Shown here piece by piece: positions 26,986 to 36,423 of a stretch of 64,000 bases of DNA; position 1 is the first letter of the stretch; every line of letters begins with the position of its first letter. The translations under genes and the position numbers were made by a program. Source of the DNA: Thermithiobacillus plumbiphilus (GTDB lineage: Bacteria > Pseudomonadota > Gammaproteobacteria > Acidithiobacillales > Thermithiobacillaceae); NCBI RefSeq assembly GCF_038070005.1, contig NZ_JBBPCO010000006.1, positions 1 through 64,000 of the forward strand, read 5' to 3'. Below the pieces are notes generated by a model. The model was not told where the DNA came from. It saw only the letters and a program-made list of their open reading frames with translations, and made no database searches.

Positions 26986-28683
26986 TTACCTGTCCGGCAC
27001 GCTTCCTGCAAGCCAGCGCCAGAGCGTGCCGCTGGGCCGTTCCTCGCCGGTCAGGACATAGTTGAGCACATTCTCGTTGCGCGCAGTCCAGCTCAGGTGA
27101 TCGGCGCTTTCCAGCACGCCGCAAAAGAGCAGCCGGTCGCCTGCCGCCAGCCGATGATCCTCGCCCGGCAGAAAGATTTCCTGATCCTGGCGGGCGATCA
27201 TCAGGGCAAAGCAGGGCATCAGTTGCCGGCGGTCGCGCGGATCGGCATAGAGCGCGCCGAGCGGCACCGCTTGCCCCGCCTGCAGCGCTTTCCAGAGCGC
27301 GGGAGTCTCCCTGGCGTCGACCGTCATCACCCAGGTGTCGGGAATGGCATCCCCGGTCACGCCGGCGATGCGGCTGATCAGCACGTTGGCCCAGTCGTCG
27401 TCCTGGTGCCGCACCTCGCGCAGGAAGGCACTCAGGAGCGGATTGGTCAGCAAGGCCATGACCTTGCGGGCGATGATGCTGCCGGCCTGCATGATCAGAT
27501 CCACATCGGCCGCCTGGAAGAGGGCATCATTCTGACGCTGGCGCTGACGCGCCACGATGAACAGGCCGGGATTCATCAGCCTGGCCGTCATCACGATCGA
27601 GAGATTGTCGGTGTCGTCGTCCGTACCAGCCACGATGGCCACGGCCTCATCGATGCGTGCCTCGCGCAGGGTAACGGTTTCGGTGCCGCGCCCGGTAATT
27701 GTGTCTGGCGGCGCCTCCATGGCCGCTGGGGCATGGTCCACGATCACGCTCTCGATGCCTTCAAAGTTCAGAAAGCGCTGCACCGCCTTGCCAAAGCGGC
27801 CATAACTGCACAGGATCCAGAGCCCTCGCGGGGCCGCCAGGGGTTCCTGCAAGGGCGTTCCCAGTGGGCTGGTCAGCCATTCAAACAGGGTGTAACGACC
27901 CGGCGAATGCAGGGCCATGCTCAGGCGGTCAGCGAAGCTTTCAAAGGGATTGATGATGTCATCGGTGCCAAAGGAGGCCATGTTGGCGGCAGCCGTCTGG
28001 CTTTCCGCCCGGCAGATCACCCGCAGGCCCGGACTGAGCAGCTTGCTGGTGATGGCCACCTTCAGATTCACCGCGTCCTGATTGGTGAGGGCGATCACGC
28101 CGGTGCAGTGCGGATGGGTCAGACCCGCGATCTGCAACGTGGAAGGGTCGGCGGCATCCGCACAGAGCCCCGGCACGCGCAGGCCGAGGTCGGCCATGCT
28201 CAGGGCGTCGATGCGCTCGGCGTCGATGTCCACCACCACTGCGCGCAGTCCATGCCCGGCCAACTCCTGCACGAGAAAACTGCCGGTATCGCCATAACCA
28301 CAAACCAGATAAAACGGCTCACGCAGGGCCCGCACCTGACGCTCGAAGGCATTGCGACGCAGCACCCGGCGCAGGGCGGCATCCTGCATCAGGGTCAAAA
28401 GTGCGCCGATGCTATAGAGCCAGCCGATGACGGTCAGATAGATGGTAAGGCTGGTCCAGAGTCGCTGCGCGCCGGTGAAGGGATAGGGAATCTCGCCAAA
28501 GCCGATGGTCGAGGCCATATAGCTGACGAAATAAAAGGCATGCATGAAGTCCATGTGCCAGGGCCGGCCTTCGGCATCCTGACCGGGAATGAGCACAAAG
28601 CCCAGGATTGCGATCGCATAGGTCCCGATCAGTATGGCCAGCGGCCAGCGCATGCGCCGCAGCAGCAGAAAGATGGCATTCAT
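26986..28683 (-). CDS. Two-RCK potassium channel protein
   Basis: A 565-residue protein. The pore module has two membrane segments (about 14-34 and 75-98) and a pore loop with TIGFGE (59-64), a variant of the TVGYGD selectivity filter. Two RCK/TrkA-N nucleotide-binding modules follow (about 120-260 with YLVCGYGDTGSFLVQEL, and about 290-420 with LWILCSYGRFGKAVQ) and then a C-terminal TrkA-C-like region. It gates K+ flux in response to NAD(H), nucleotides or ions. The non-canonical filter leaves ion selectivity open. Confidence 0.85.
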   Translation of the reverse strand: MNAIFLLLRRMRWPLAILIGTYAIAILGFVLIPGQDAEGRPWHMDFMHAFYFVSYMASTIGFGEIPYPFTGAQRLWTSLTIYLTVIGWLYSIGALLTLMQDAALRRVLRRNAFERQVRALREPFYLVCGYGDTGSFLVQELAGHGLRAVVVDIDAERIDALSMADLGLRVPGLCADAADPSTLQIAGLTHPHCTGVIALTNQDAVNLKVAITSKLLSPGLRVICRAESQTAAANMASFGTDDIINPFESFADRLSMALHSPGRYTLFEWLTSPLGTPLQEPLAAPRGLWILCSYGRFGKAVQRFLNFEGIESVIVDHAPAAMEAPPDTITGRGTETVTLREARIDEAVAIVAGTDDDTDNLSIVMTARLMNPGLFIVARQRQRQNDALFQAADVDLIMQAGSIIARKVMALLTNPLLSAFLREVRHQDDDWANVLISRIAGVTGDAIPDTWVMTVDARETPALWKALQAGQAVPLGALYADPRDRRQLMPCFALMIARQDQEIFLPGEDHRLAAGDRLLFCGVLESADHLSWTARNENVLNYVLTGEERPSGTLWRWLAGSVPDR

Positions 28684-28695
28684 GGCAGGGCTCGC

Positions 28696-29079
28696 TCAGC
28701 GCCGCATCATCAGGGTTTCTGCCATCAGAATCACCACCGAAACGAAATTGGCGAGCAGCGCCCCGCCCGACATCGACACGATGGCCACTGTCACCTGGGG
28801 CGTCAGGCCCACCCCGGTCCCATAGACCGCCACGCCCCAGATCACCGCCGCCGCGATCAGCTGCAGGTCCGCCACCAGGCTGGTGGCCAGCAGCACCGCA
28901 CCGATATGGGTGCGGTCACCGAACTTCAGCACCGTGGCGATCAGGTTCACGACGATGGCGGCGAACAGTTCGAAACGGTCATGGTGGACGGGGTTGTCGA
29001 TATCGCCCACGAAAAACCCGAAATTCAGGGTCAGAGCCAGCACGATGAAAAAGGCAAAGGTAATGCGTTCAAGATTCAT
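28696..29079 (-). CDS. Small membrane protein (DUF6394-like)
   Basis: A 127-residue protein starting MNLERITFAFFIVLAL, with about four membrane segments. The conserved-looking core is ALTLNFGFFVGDIDNP, then FELFAAIVVNLIATVLKFGDRT. It lies 12 bases upstream of the K+ channel gene on the same strand, an arrangement that suggests a joint role in ion homeostasis. The name DUF6394 is recalled, not verified. Confidence 0.65.
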   Translation of the reverse strand: MNLERITFAFFIVLALTLNFGFFVGDIDNPVHHDRFELFAAIVVNLIATVLKFGDRTHIGAVLLATSLVADLQLIAAAVIWGVAVYGTGVGLTPQVTVAIVSMSGGALLANFVSVVILMAETLMMRR

Positions 29080-29112
29080 GCGGATTCCATTCTGCTGCAG
29101 GGGCCGCGCCAA

Positions 29113-29838
29113 TCAGCGCGGCATGAAGCGCCAGCGGGTGCTGACCACGGTCTCCACCGTGACCTCACCGGGGCTGATGGGTGTCTCCACTTTGGCCTGC
29201 TCGGCCATGGCCGCGCGAAATGGCACCGGCCCTGGCGAAGCCGGATTGGTCGAGAGCTCCAGCAACTCGCCAAGCCGGCCACCAGCGGCATCCGCCATGG
29301 CCTGCGCGTCACCCCGCGCCTGTACGATGGCCTGCGCCAGGGCAACTCGTCGGACATTGTCGAGCTGGCTGGCAGTGAACTCGACGCCACCGATGCGCGT
29401 CGCGCCTGCCGCCAGCGCGGCGTCCATGTAGGCACCAAGCCGCGCCAGCTCGCGGGTCTTCACCTTCAGGGTATTGGCGGCGTCGTAGCCGTCCATCCGG
29501 GACTGCTCGCGCTCGTAGCGAATCCGCGCCTGCACGGTATAGTCCTGGGTACTCAGGGCTGCCGCTGGCAGGCCGGCGCGCTGCAGGGCCTCGCGCACAG
29601 TCTGCATCTGTCGGGCATTGCTCGAAGCAGCCGCGGCCGCCGTGGTGGCATGCGTTTCGACGGCGATGGTCAGCGTCGCCTCGTCCGGCGCGACACTCGC
29701 CCGGCCGGTGCCGGATACCAGGATCTGCGGCTGTTCGACCTGAATGGGCATGGCCTGGGCCAGTCCCGGCATGAGCATGGACAGGCAGAGCAGTCCGGCC
29801 AGCCCCACAGGAATACCTGAACGATAAAAAGATCTCAT
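29113..29838 (-). CDS. SIMPL-domain (DUF541) periplasmic protein
   Basis: About 241 residues with a signal peptide (start MRSFYRSGIP, cleavage near GLAQA). The mature part has the SIMPL pattern: ILVSGTGRASVAPDEATLTIAVET near the N-terminus, VREALQRAGLPAAALSTQDYTVQ, and VEFTASQLDNVRRVALAQAI with VETVVSTRWRF at the end. The family (E. coli YggE-like) is linked to oxidative-stress protection. It precedes the DUF6394-like gene on the same strand. The Shine-Dalgarno GGCGGAAGG is unusually close to the ATG; an upstream in-frame TTG at 29853 is an alternative. Confidence 0.82.
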   Translation of the reverse strand: MRSFYRSGIPVGLAGLLCLSMLMPGLAQAMPIQVEQPQILVSGTGRASVAPDEATLTIAVETHATTAAAAASSNARQMQTVREALQRAGLPAAALSTQDYTVQARIRYEREQSRMDGYDAANTLKVKTRELARLGAYMDAALAAGATRIGGVEFTASQLDNVRRVALAQAIVQARGDAQAMADAAGGRLGELLELSTNPASPGPVPFRAAMAEQAKVETPISPGEVTVETVVSTRWRFMPR

Positions 29839-29974
29839 CCTTCCGCCTTGCAATCGTGCATGAAAGAAACCACCTGAGGTCGGATTATAGCCCTGTTTCG
29901 GCCGGCTGCGCCTTGCGCCTTCCCGATCCGCTTCCTACACTGGACGTGCCCAGCAGGGATTCCCGGAGCAATGC

Positions 29975-30700
29975 GTGCACACACAGGACTGGCTGCCTCG
30001 AATGTTATCCGTATCAGCCCAGGCATTTGGGTCACCCGGACTCGCCCGGACCAGCACCAAGCCTGGGCAGTTGCGCAGCAGACGAGGATGGCTGGCCATC
30101 CTGTGCCTCGTCCTCTCAGGTGCGGCGGACATCGCCGGGGCGGCCAGCCTGCGCGTGCAGGCCGAGCGCCGGATCGGCAGCGAAGCCGCCCACATCGAGA
30201 CGGAGATGCGCCTGCCCTATCCTTCCGGCCTGGTCTGCACGGTGATGACTGACTACGACCACATGGCCAGCTTCGTACCGGACCTATCCACGAGCCGGCT
30301 GCTCGAAAGCAGCCCGGAAAAGCGGGTCGTGGAATGGCGCGGCAATGCCGGCTTTCTGTTTTTCAAATTTCCCGTTACCGTGGTACTCGACATCGAACGC
30401 CGCGAGGATGGCATCCATGTGCAGTCCCGCTCGGGCAATCTCGCATATGAAGGCCTGACGAAATTTTCCCGTCTCGGCCAGCAGGTGCTTGTTACCCAGA
30501 ATCTCCAGATCACCCCGACCTTCACGGTTCCCATGCTCATCGGGCCCTCACTGATTGCCCGCCAGATCCGCCGCCAGCTCGAAGGCCTGATCGTCGAGAT
30601 GGACCGTCGCGCCGAACACTGGGATCCCCGCCAGACCGACGAATGGTGCCGCTTCAACCCTGACGCCCCCCAGCCGACAAAGCCCTCTGTCGCACCCTGA
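29975..30700 (+). CDS. SRPBCC-fold exported protein
   Basis: A protein of 232-241 residues; the start is either 29975 or the ATG at 30002. After a membrane-anchor or signal segment (GWLAILCLVLSGAADIAG), residues 58-220 have the START/SRPBCC helix-grip pattern (YPSGLVCTVMTDYDHMASFVPDLSTSRLLE, VEWRGNAGFLFFKFP, LARQIRRQLEGL-type C-terminal helix). The family binds lipids or hydrophobic ligands in a deep pocket. It is divergent from the SIMPL gene. Function is not known. Confidence 0.7.
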   Translation: MHTQDWLPRMLSVSAQAFGSPGLARTSTKPGQLRSRRGWLAILCLVLSGAADIAGAASLRVQAERRIGSEAAHIETEMRLPYPSGLVCTVMTDYDHMASFVPDLSTSRLLESSPEKRVVEWRGNAGFLFFKFPVTVVLDIERREDGIHVQSRSGNLAYEGLTKFSRLGQQVLVTQNLQITPTFTVPMLIGPSLIARQIRRQLEGLIVEMDRRAEHWDPRQTDEWCRFNPDAPQPTKPSVAP

Positions 30701-30818
30701 CAATATCAAGTTTTGCTGATATGTGCCGTAACCTGCCTGTACGACCAGGATACCGGTCTGTCGCGTGCTTTGGCGGGCACAGCATTGGCCGTCTTCAACC
30801 ATGAGCAAGGAGAAAGAT

Positions 30819-32441
30819 ATGTTTGGGAACTGGAATATCGGCAAGCGGCTCGGATTGGGCTTCGGGCTCCTGCTGGTCTTCATGGCCGCCATCGCGCTGG
30901 GCGCCCTGCAGCAGATGGCCTCGCTCAACCAGCAGATGGATGACCTGGCCAATCGCAACCTGCGCGGCGTGGTGCTCACCTCGGAGATGCTCGACGCCAT
31001 TCACATCGTCTCGCGCGTCACCCGCAACCTCATCCTGCTTCAGGACCCGGCAGCACGCGAGGAACAGCAAAACACCTTGAAAGAAGCACGCGGCCAATAT
31101 GACAAGGCTTATGCGGAGATGAGCCGGCTGGTCAGCTCACCCGAGAGCAAGGGCATCCTGGCGCGCATCGATGCTGCCCGCCAGCAGACCCGGGCGGTGA
31201 ACAATCAGGTAGTCCAACTGGCGCTGGCCGGGCAGTCCCAGGAGGCCTTCAGCATACTGATGACGCAATCGCGCGCCAAGGAAAAGACCTGGCGCGAAGA
31301 GATCCGCAACTTCGGAAATCTGGAGGAAAAGCGCGCGCTGACGGCTTACAAGGCCGCTGAGCGTACCTATACCCGCATGCGCCTGATTCTGCTCGGCGCC
31401 ACCGGCCTTGCCATCCTGCTCGGCTTTTTCATGGCGATAAAGATCACCCGCGGCATCACCGGCCCCCTGCACGAAATCGAGGCTGCCACAGGCCGCATTG
31501 CCAGCGGGGACCTGACCTGCAAGGTACGGGTGCAAAGCCGCGACGAGTTGGGCCGCATCGCCGACAGCTTCAACCGCATGAGCACGGAACTGCGCAAGAT
31601 GATCGGCGGCATCCGCGGCTCCTCGGAGCAGGTGGCGGCCTCGGCCAGCCAGCTTTCGGCGGCTTCCCTGCAGCTCGATCATGATGCCGATGCCCAGAAC
31701 CAGCAGACCGCCCAGGCCGCCACCGCCATGGAAGAAATGAGCGCGACAGTCACCGAGGTAGCGCGCAGCGCCGCTTCCGCCGCCCAGTTCGCGCGTGAGG
31801 CCAACGACACCGCCCAGCGCGGCGGCCAGGTGGTGCGCCAGACCGTGGATGGCATGCGTCAGATCTCCCAGTCCGTGGGCAGCAGCGCCGAGGTGGTCTC
31901 GGCCCTGGATCAGAGTTCGGCGGAGATCGGCAAGATCGTGTCGGTGATCGCCGACATCGCCGACCAGACCAATCTTTTGGCCTTGAATGCCGCCATCGAA
32001 GCGGCGCGCGCCGGCGAGCAGGGTCGCGGCTTTGCCGTGGTGGCCGATGAGGTCCGGAAGCTCGCCGAACGCACCGCCACGGCCACCGGTGAGATTGGTC
32101 GCATGATCGAGACCATCCGCCGCGACACCCAGCAGGCGGTGAACACCATGGGTGGGGCGCGTCAGGAGGTCGAGGACGGCATGCGCCTGGCCGGCCAGGC
32201 CGGGCAGTCGCTGCAGCAGATCCTTGAGGGCGCCCACCAGCTCTCGGACATGATCACCCAGATCGCCACTGCCTCCGAGGAACAAAGCGCGGTGGCCAGC
32301 GAGATTGCCGGCAATGTCGAGACCATCGCCAATCTCGCCACGCGCGGCAAGGCCAACATCTCGGAAAGCGCCCAGAGCGCGCAGAATCTCACCCGCGTTT
32401 CCGAGGAACTGCGCCAGACCGTGAACCGCTTCAAGGTCTGA
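30819..32441 (+). CDS. Methyl-accepting chemotaxis protein
   Basis: A 540-residue chemoreceptor from the ATG at 30819 (AAGGAGAAAG ribosome site). Two membrane segments (about 12-32 and 190-210) frame a four-helix-bundle-type sensor domain. HAMP (about 212-264) and the cytoplasmic signalling domain follow, with the conserved hairpin tip [22 protein letters not shown] and [16 protein letters not shown]. The sensor domain has the 4HB_MCP layout. A C-terminal NWETF-type CheR tether is absent. Confidence 0.93.
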   Translation: MFGNWNIGKRLGLGFGLLLVFMAAIALGALQQMASLNQQMDDLANRNLRGVVLTSEMLDAIHIVSRVTRNLILLQDPAAREEQQNTLKEARGQYDKAYAEMSRLVSSPESKGILARIDAARQQTRAVNNQVVQLALAGQSQEAFSILMTQSRAKEKTWREEIRNFGNLEEKRALTAYKAAERTYTRMRLILLGATGLAILLGFFMAIKITRGITGPLHEIEAATGRIASGDLTCKVRVQSRDELGRIADSFNRMSTELRKMIGGIRGSSEQVAASASQLSAASLQLDHDADAQNQQTAQAATAMEEMSATVTEVARSAASAAQFAREANDTAQRGGQVVRQTVDGMRQISQSVGSSAEVVSALDQSSAEIGKIVSVIADIADQTNLLALNAAIEAARAGEQGRGFAVVADEVRKLAERTATATGEIGRMIETIRRDTQQAVNTMGGARQEVEDGMRLAGQAGQSLQQILEGAHQLSDMITQIATASEEQSAVASEIAGNVETIANLATRGKANISESAQSAQNLTRVSEELRQTVNRFKV

Positions 32442-32460
32442 GCTTGCATGAGTGCTGTCA

Positions 32461-32487
32461 GCCCGCCCTCGTGGCGGGCTTTTTTTA
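32461..32487 (+). terminator. Rho-independent terminator after the MCP gene
   Basis: GCCCGCC (32461-32467) pairs with GGCGGGC (32473-32479) around a five-base loop, followed by a run of T to 32487. It is 20 bases after the MCP stop. Confidence 0.88.
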
Positions 32488-32542
32488 TGTCGATAACGCG
32501 TGCTAGGCTGTGACAAATCCCGCTTACAAGAAGGAGAACGCC

Positions 32543-33346
32543 ATGCCGCGCCGCCTGTTGCCTCTGTTGCTCACTGCCCTGCTGTGCGCCACCCTGCCAG
32601 CCGGCGCCGCGGCCGCCACCAGTCTCACCTGGTATGGCCACGCCGCCTTCAAGCTCGTCACGCCCCAGGGCCGGGTGCTGCTGATCGACCCCTGGATCAG
32701 CAATCCCGCCAACAAAAACGGCAAGCAGGATCTGGCCGCCATCGACAAGGCCGACCTCATCCTCGTTTCCCATGGGCATGCCGATCACGTGGGCGATGCC
32801 GCCGAAATTGCGAAAAGGACCGGCGCCAGGCTGGTATCCACCTTTGATCTGAGCAACGCCCTGGTCCAGTTCGCCGGCTTCCCGAAGGATCAGGCCGGCA
32901 TGAGCACCGGAGGCAACTTCGGCGGCGAGATCAGTCTGCTGGATGGTGAGGTGAAGGTGGCCTTCATCCCGGCCGTGCACGGCTCCACAGTGACCGGCAT
33001 GGACAAGATTCCCCATACCGGTGGCAATCCCGGCGGCTTTCTGATCAGCATCAAGAACGGCCCGACCATCTACCATACCGGTGATACCGACGTCTTTGGC
33101 GACATGCGCCTGGTGCCACAGTTCCACAAGGTGGACGTGATGCTCGCCTGTATCGGTGATCATTTCACCATGGGACCGCAGCGTGCCGCCGAGGCGGTGC
33201 GCCTGGTGCACCCCAAAGTGGTCATTCCCATGCACTACGGCACGTTCCCGGTGCTGACCGGCACCCCCGAGGCCTTCGGTCAGGCGCTCAAGGGCAGTGG
33301 GGCGAAGCTGCAGGTGATGCAGGTGGATCAGACCCTCAAATTTTAA
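32543..33346 (+). CDS. Periplasmic metallo-beta-lactamase-fold hydrolase (UPF0173-like)
   Basis: About 267 residues. The ATG at 32543 follows AGAAGGAGAA and begins a signal peptide cleaved near GAAAATS. The mature protein has the metallo-beta-lactamase signature [10 protein letters not shown], further ligands in PAVHGS and [10 protein letters not shown], and final [15 protein letters not shown]0173 proteins are usually cytoplasmic, so a signal peptide is noteworthy. Substrate is not known. Confidence 0.85.
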   Translation: MPRRLLPLLLTALLCATLPAGAAAATSLTWYGHAAFKLVTPQGRVLLIDPWISNPANKNGKQDLAAIDKADLILVSHGHADHVGDAAEIAKRTGARLVSTFDLSNALVQFAGFPKDQAGMSTGGNFGGEISLLDGEVKVAFIPAVHGSTVTGMDKIPHTGGNPGGFLISIKNGPTIYHTGDTDVFGDMRLVPQFHKVDVMLACIGDHFTMGPQRAAEAVRLVHPKVVIPMHYGTFPVLTGTPEAFGQALKGSGAKLQVMQVDQTLKF

Positions 33347-33468
33347 GCACGATGGGCAGTGCGAGCCGGTGGGGCCGCTCACCCGCCGGCGCATTTGACT
33401 TGTAATCCTTGGAAAACATTGTTTTAATTTAACGCAAACCTCCGCACCGTATCCCTCTTCAGGAAATC

Positions 33469-34626
33469 ATGACCAGCCCAGCGGACCACCTCATCCTGCG
33501 GCAGCGCTTTGCCGAAATTGCCCGCAGCGTCGTACTGGCGGAAGTGGCCGCCATCGAGGACTACCACTGGCCCCAAAAAAGCCTGCAGGCGCTGGCGGAT
33601 TCCGGCCTCCTGCCGCTGGCCATTCCAAAGCGCTTTGGCGGCCTCGGGGCGGGCATGACCGGCATGGTCATTGCCGGCGAGGAACTCGGCCGCATCTCTC
33701 CCTCCGCTTCCCTGTGTTACTGCATGCACGTCGTCGGTTCCGCCGTGATTGCCGCCAAGCCGAGCGAGCTGCAGGTGGAGAAATACCTGCTGCCCATCGT
33801 GCAGGGCCGTCATCTGACCACACTGGCCTTGAGCGAGCCCGGTAGCGGCGGACACTTCTATGAGCCGGGCAGCCGCCTGGAGCGCGCGGGCGATCACTAC
33901 CTGGTACATGGGGCAAAGAATTTTGTCACCAATGGCGGGCAGGCGGATTCCTACGTTATTTCGACCCTGAGCGAACAGGGCGAGGCGGCACCCGGCGTCT
34001 TCAACTGCCTGATGCTCGACCGCGACACTTCCGGTATGGAGTGGGAGGGATCCTGGCGGGGCCTGGGCATGCGCGGCAACTCCTCGATCAACCTGCATCT
34101 GGATGGTGCCCGAGTGCCTCTGGGCAACCTGCTGGGCGAGGCCGGGGACCAAAACTGGTACGTCTTCGAGGTGGTGGCCCCCTATTTCCTCATTGCTATG
34201 GCGGCCACCTACCTGGGCCTGGCGCAAGGCGCACTGGACCTTGCCATGGATCACCTGAAGCAGCGCCGCTATGCGCATAGCGGCCAGAGCTTGGCCGAAG
34301 ACTCCATCATCCAGCATCGGCTGGGGGAACTCTGGATTGCCGTGCAGCAGGCCAGACTGCTCATTTTCCATGCGGCGGAACGCGGCGATCTGGGTAACCC
34401 GGACGCCTTGCCCTTCATTTTATCCGCCAAGGTGGCCGCGGCAGAGGTGGCCGTGCGCACCACCAATGAAGCGCTCACATTCACCGGCGGCAGTGGCTAT
34501 CGCGACAACTCCCTGCTCTGGGCGCGCCTGCGGGATGCCCGGGCAGCCGATGTCATGGCGCCCTTGACCGACGTTCTGAAAACCTGGACCGGCCGTGCCC
34601 TGCTGGGCCAGCCGCTGTTGTCATAA
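33469..34626 (+). CDS. Acyl-CoA dehydrogenase-family protein
   Basis: A 385-residue flavoprotein of the acyl-CoA dehydrogenase fold. N-terminal helices, the FAD-contact motif TTLALSEPGSGGHF, the region GAKNFVTNGGQADSYV, and the C-terminal FTGGSGYRDNSLLWARLRDARAADV. The usual GTSEI/GTNEI near the C-terminus is replaced by APLTDVL, so it may be a divergent member such as those acting on non-fatty acyl or thioester substrates. No partner electron-transfer genes are adjacent; it stands directly before a histidine kinase gene (5 bases). Confidence 0.82.
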   Translation: MTSPADHLILRQRFAEIARSVVLAEVAAIEDYHWPQKSLQALADSGLLPLAIPKRFGGLGAGMTGMVIAGEELGRISPSASLCYCMHVVGSAVIAAKPSELQVEKYLLPIVQGRHLTTLALSEPGSGGHFYEPGSRLERAGDHYLVHGAKNFVTNGGQADSYVISTLSEQGEAAPGVFNCLMLDRDTSGMEWEGSWRGLGMRGNSSINLHLDGARVPLGNLLGEAGDQNWYVFEVVAPYFLIAMAATYLGLAQGALDLAMDHLKQRRYAHSGQSLAEDSIIQHRLGELWIAVQQARLLIFHAAERGDLGNPDALPFILSAKVAAAEVAVRTTNEALTFTGGSGYRDNSLLWARLRDARAADVMAPLTDVLKTWTGRALLGQPLLS

Positions 34627-34631
34627 GCACC

Positions 34632-36281
34632 ATGGAAGATCAAGTATTCCCTGCCCTGCTCGTGACCTTGTTGGCGCTGGATCTACCCGCCGCGGACCAG
34701 GCGCGGATCACAGGCATCCTCGGAAATACAACGCGAATCCTGCAGCTCTCTAATTGGGATGATCTGCCTCAGGAGGAATCCGCCAGCATCGACATCGTAG
34801 CGCTGGCCCCGGAAGATCCGAACCACAGTGGCTGGCTGGCACAAACAATCCGCACCCGCTTTCCTCTGGCCCAACTGCTGTTTCTGGGTGATGCCGCGCA
34901 ACTGAACCTGATTCGCCAGCAATTGATCCTGGCGGGCATCCCCAAGGCCCATTGGAGCTTGCTAAAACAGGAACGGGGAGAACAATGGGGGACCGTGCTG
35001 GCGGAAATCCATGAAAAGGCCATCCTGCGCCAAGCCGTCGAGGTATCACCACAGGCTGTGGATTCTGCTGTCGTCATGCGCTTGCAAAGCGCGCGCCCTG
35101 AGCAGGATGCGCAGTTCATGGCCAGTGCGCTCCGACACGCGCATGAGGCTATCCTGTTCCTGGACCTGAAAGGTCGCATCACCTTCTGCAATCAGGCTGC
35201 CGAGCGGCTTTACGGGCTCCGCCAGGATGACATGCTGGGGCGCCCAATACTGGAATGGATCGTCGAGCAGCAGCAGGAAGGCTTTATGCGGACCGTCGAG
35301 AGCGTGCGCAGTGAAGGCAGCGACCTGCGTTTCCAGGCTACGCACGTGAATTGTGATGGCGATCTCATCCCGGTCGAGCAATCTCTGGCGCCGGTACGTG
35401 ATTGGCGCGGGCTGATCATGGGCATCACCAGCGTGGTCCATGACCAGCGCGAGCACATCGAACAGGAAAAACTCCGGATCGAGCAGGCTTCACAACAGCT
35501 TTTTATGGATAGGATGGAAAAGATGCAGGCCGAACTGGAGTGCCGCATCGATCAACGTACACGGGACCTGCAGGTCGCCAACGAGGAACTGGAAAGTTTC
35601 AGCTATTCCGTATCCCATGACCTGCGTGCGCCGTTGCGAGCCATTGAGGGCTTCAGCGCCATCCTGATGCAGGATTTCACAAGCCACCTGCCTGCAGAAG
35701 GCCAGATACTCCTTCAGCGCGTGCGTCAGGCCATCTATCGCATGAACCAGCTGGTAGATGACCTGCTCGGGCTGTCAATGGTCAGCCGCCACGAACTGCA
35801 TGCGGAATCCGTCGACCTCAGCCAGATCTCAGCGCACATCGTTGGGCGCCTGGCGGCAGAAGCCCCCAAGCGCCAGGTGATCTGGCAGATTCAGCCCGAG
35901 GTCGAAGCCAAGGGTGACCCCCATCTACTGGAAATCCTGCTGGAAAACCTGCTGGGGAATGCCTGGAAATATACTCGCAAGGCGATGCAGGCGCGTATCG
36001 AGCTTGGCGTTATGATCGACCAGCCGGAGGGGGCGGTATATTTCGTGCGCGACAATGGTGCCGGCTTTGACATGCAATATGCGCACAAGCTTTTCACGCC
36101 CTTCCAGCGCCTGCACGGCGCCAATGAGTTCGAGGGCACTGGCATCGGTCTGGCCACGGTCGCCCGCATCGTCCGCCGCCATGGGGGCCGCGTCTGGGCC
36201 GAGAGCCAGCCGGGCCAGGGCAGCACCTTCTATTTCACGCTGGAAACCGAACCCCATCCACACCGCCGAGCCACCGATTGA
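34632..36281 (+). CDS. PAS-domain soluble sensor histidine kinase
   Basis: A 549-residue kinase without membrane segments. Residues 1-125 have an alpha/beta pattern like a degenerate receiver without a clear phospho-Asp. A PAS domain lies at about 160-272 (LFLDLKGRITFCNQAAERLYGL), then a coiled coil (about 275-318), HisKA with His329 (FSYSVSHDLRAPLRAIEGFS) and HATPase (ENLLGNAWKY, DNGAGF, GTGIGLATV). It belongs to the phytochrome-type HisKA group. No response regulator is adjacent. It follows the acyl-CoA dehydrogenase gene closely and may be co-transcribed with it. Confidence 0.88.
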   Translation: MEDQVFPALLVTLLALDLPAADQARITGILGNTTRILQLSNWDDLPQEESASIDIVALAPEDPNHSGWLAQTIRTRFPLAQLLFLGDAAQLNLIRQQLILAGIPKAHWSLLKQERGEQWGTVLAEIHEKAILRQAVEVSPQAVDSAVVMRLQSARPEQDAQFMASALRHAHEAILFLDLKGRITFCNQAAERLYGLRQDDMLGRPILEWIVEQQQEGFMRTVESVRSEGSDLRFQATHVNCDGDLIPVEQSLAPVRDWRGLIMGITSVVHDQREHIEQEKLRIEQASQQLFMDRMEKMQAELECRIDQRTRDLQVANEELESFSYSVSHDLRAPLRAIEGFSAILMQDFTSHLPAEGQILLQRVRQAIYRMNQLVDDLLGLSMVSRHELHAESVDLSQISAHIVGRLAAEAPKRQVIWQIQPEVEAKGDPHLLEILLENLLGNAWKYTRKAMQARIELGVMIDQPEGAVYFVRDNGAGFDMQYAHKLFTPFQRLHGANEFEGTGIGLATVARIVRRHGGRVWAESQPGQGSTFYFTLETEPHPHRRATD

Positions 36282-36300
36282 GATGCCATTTTCATCTCAG

Positions 36301-36319
36301 TATTGATTATCGTTATCAT
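36301..36319 (+). promoter_or_regulatory. Fur box
   Basis: TATTGATTATCGTTATCAT is close to the reverse complement of the Fur consensus GATAATGATAATCATTATC and holds the 7-1-7 palindrome TGATTAT-C-GTTATCA. It lies about 105 bases upstream of the TonB-dependent receptor gene, so the receptor operon is probably repressed by Fe-Fur. Confidence 0.75.
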
Positions 36320-36423
36320 CTAAATTATGCTGCGTGCCTGAAGGACCCCACGGTCCGTAATCGTCGCCAGCCAGCGGTCTCCCGCAAGCCAGCCAACAAC
36401 AACTGGTATTTCGGGAGAAAAAC

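Noticed and set aside
27097-29820. A 907-codon open frame on the plus strand opposite the K+ channel, DUF6394-like and SIMPL genes
   Set aside because: It is antisense to three genes with clear family motifs. Long antisense frames are common in GC-rich DNA. Its composition (Gly/His/Gln-rich, no domains) is not protein-like.
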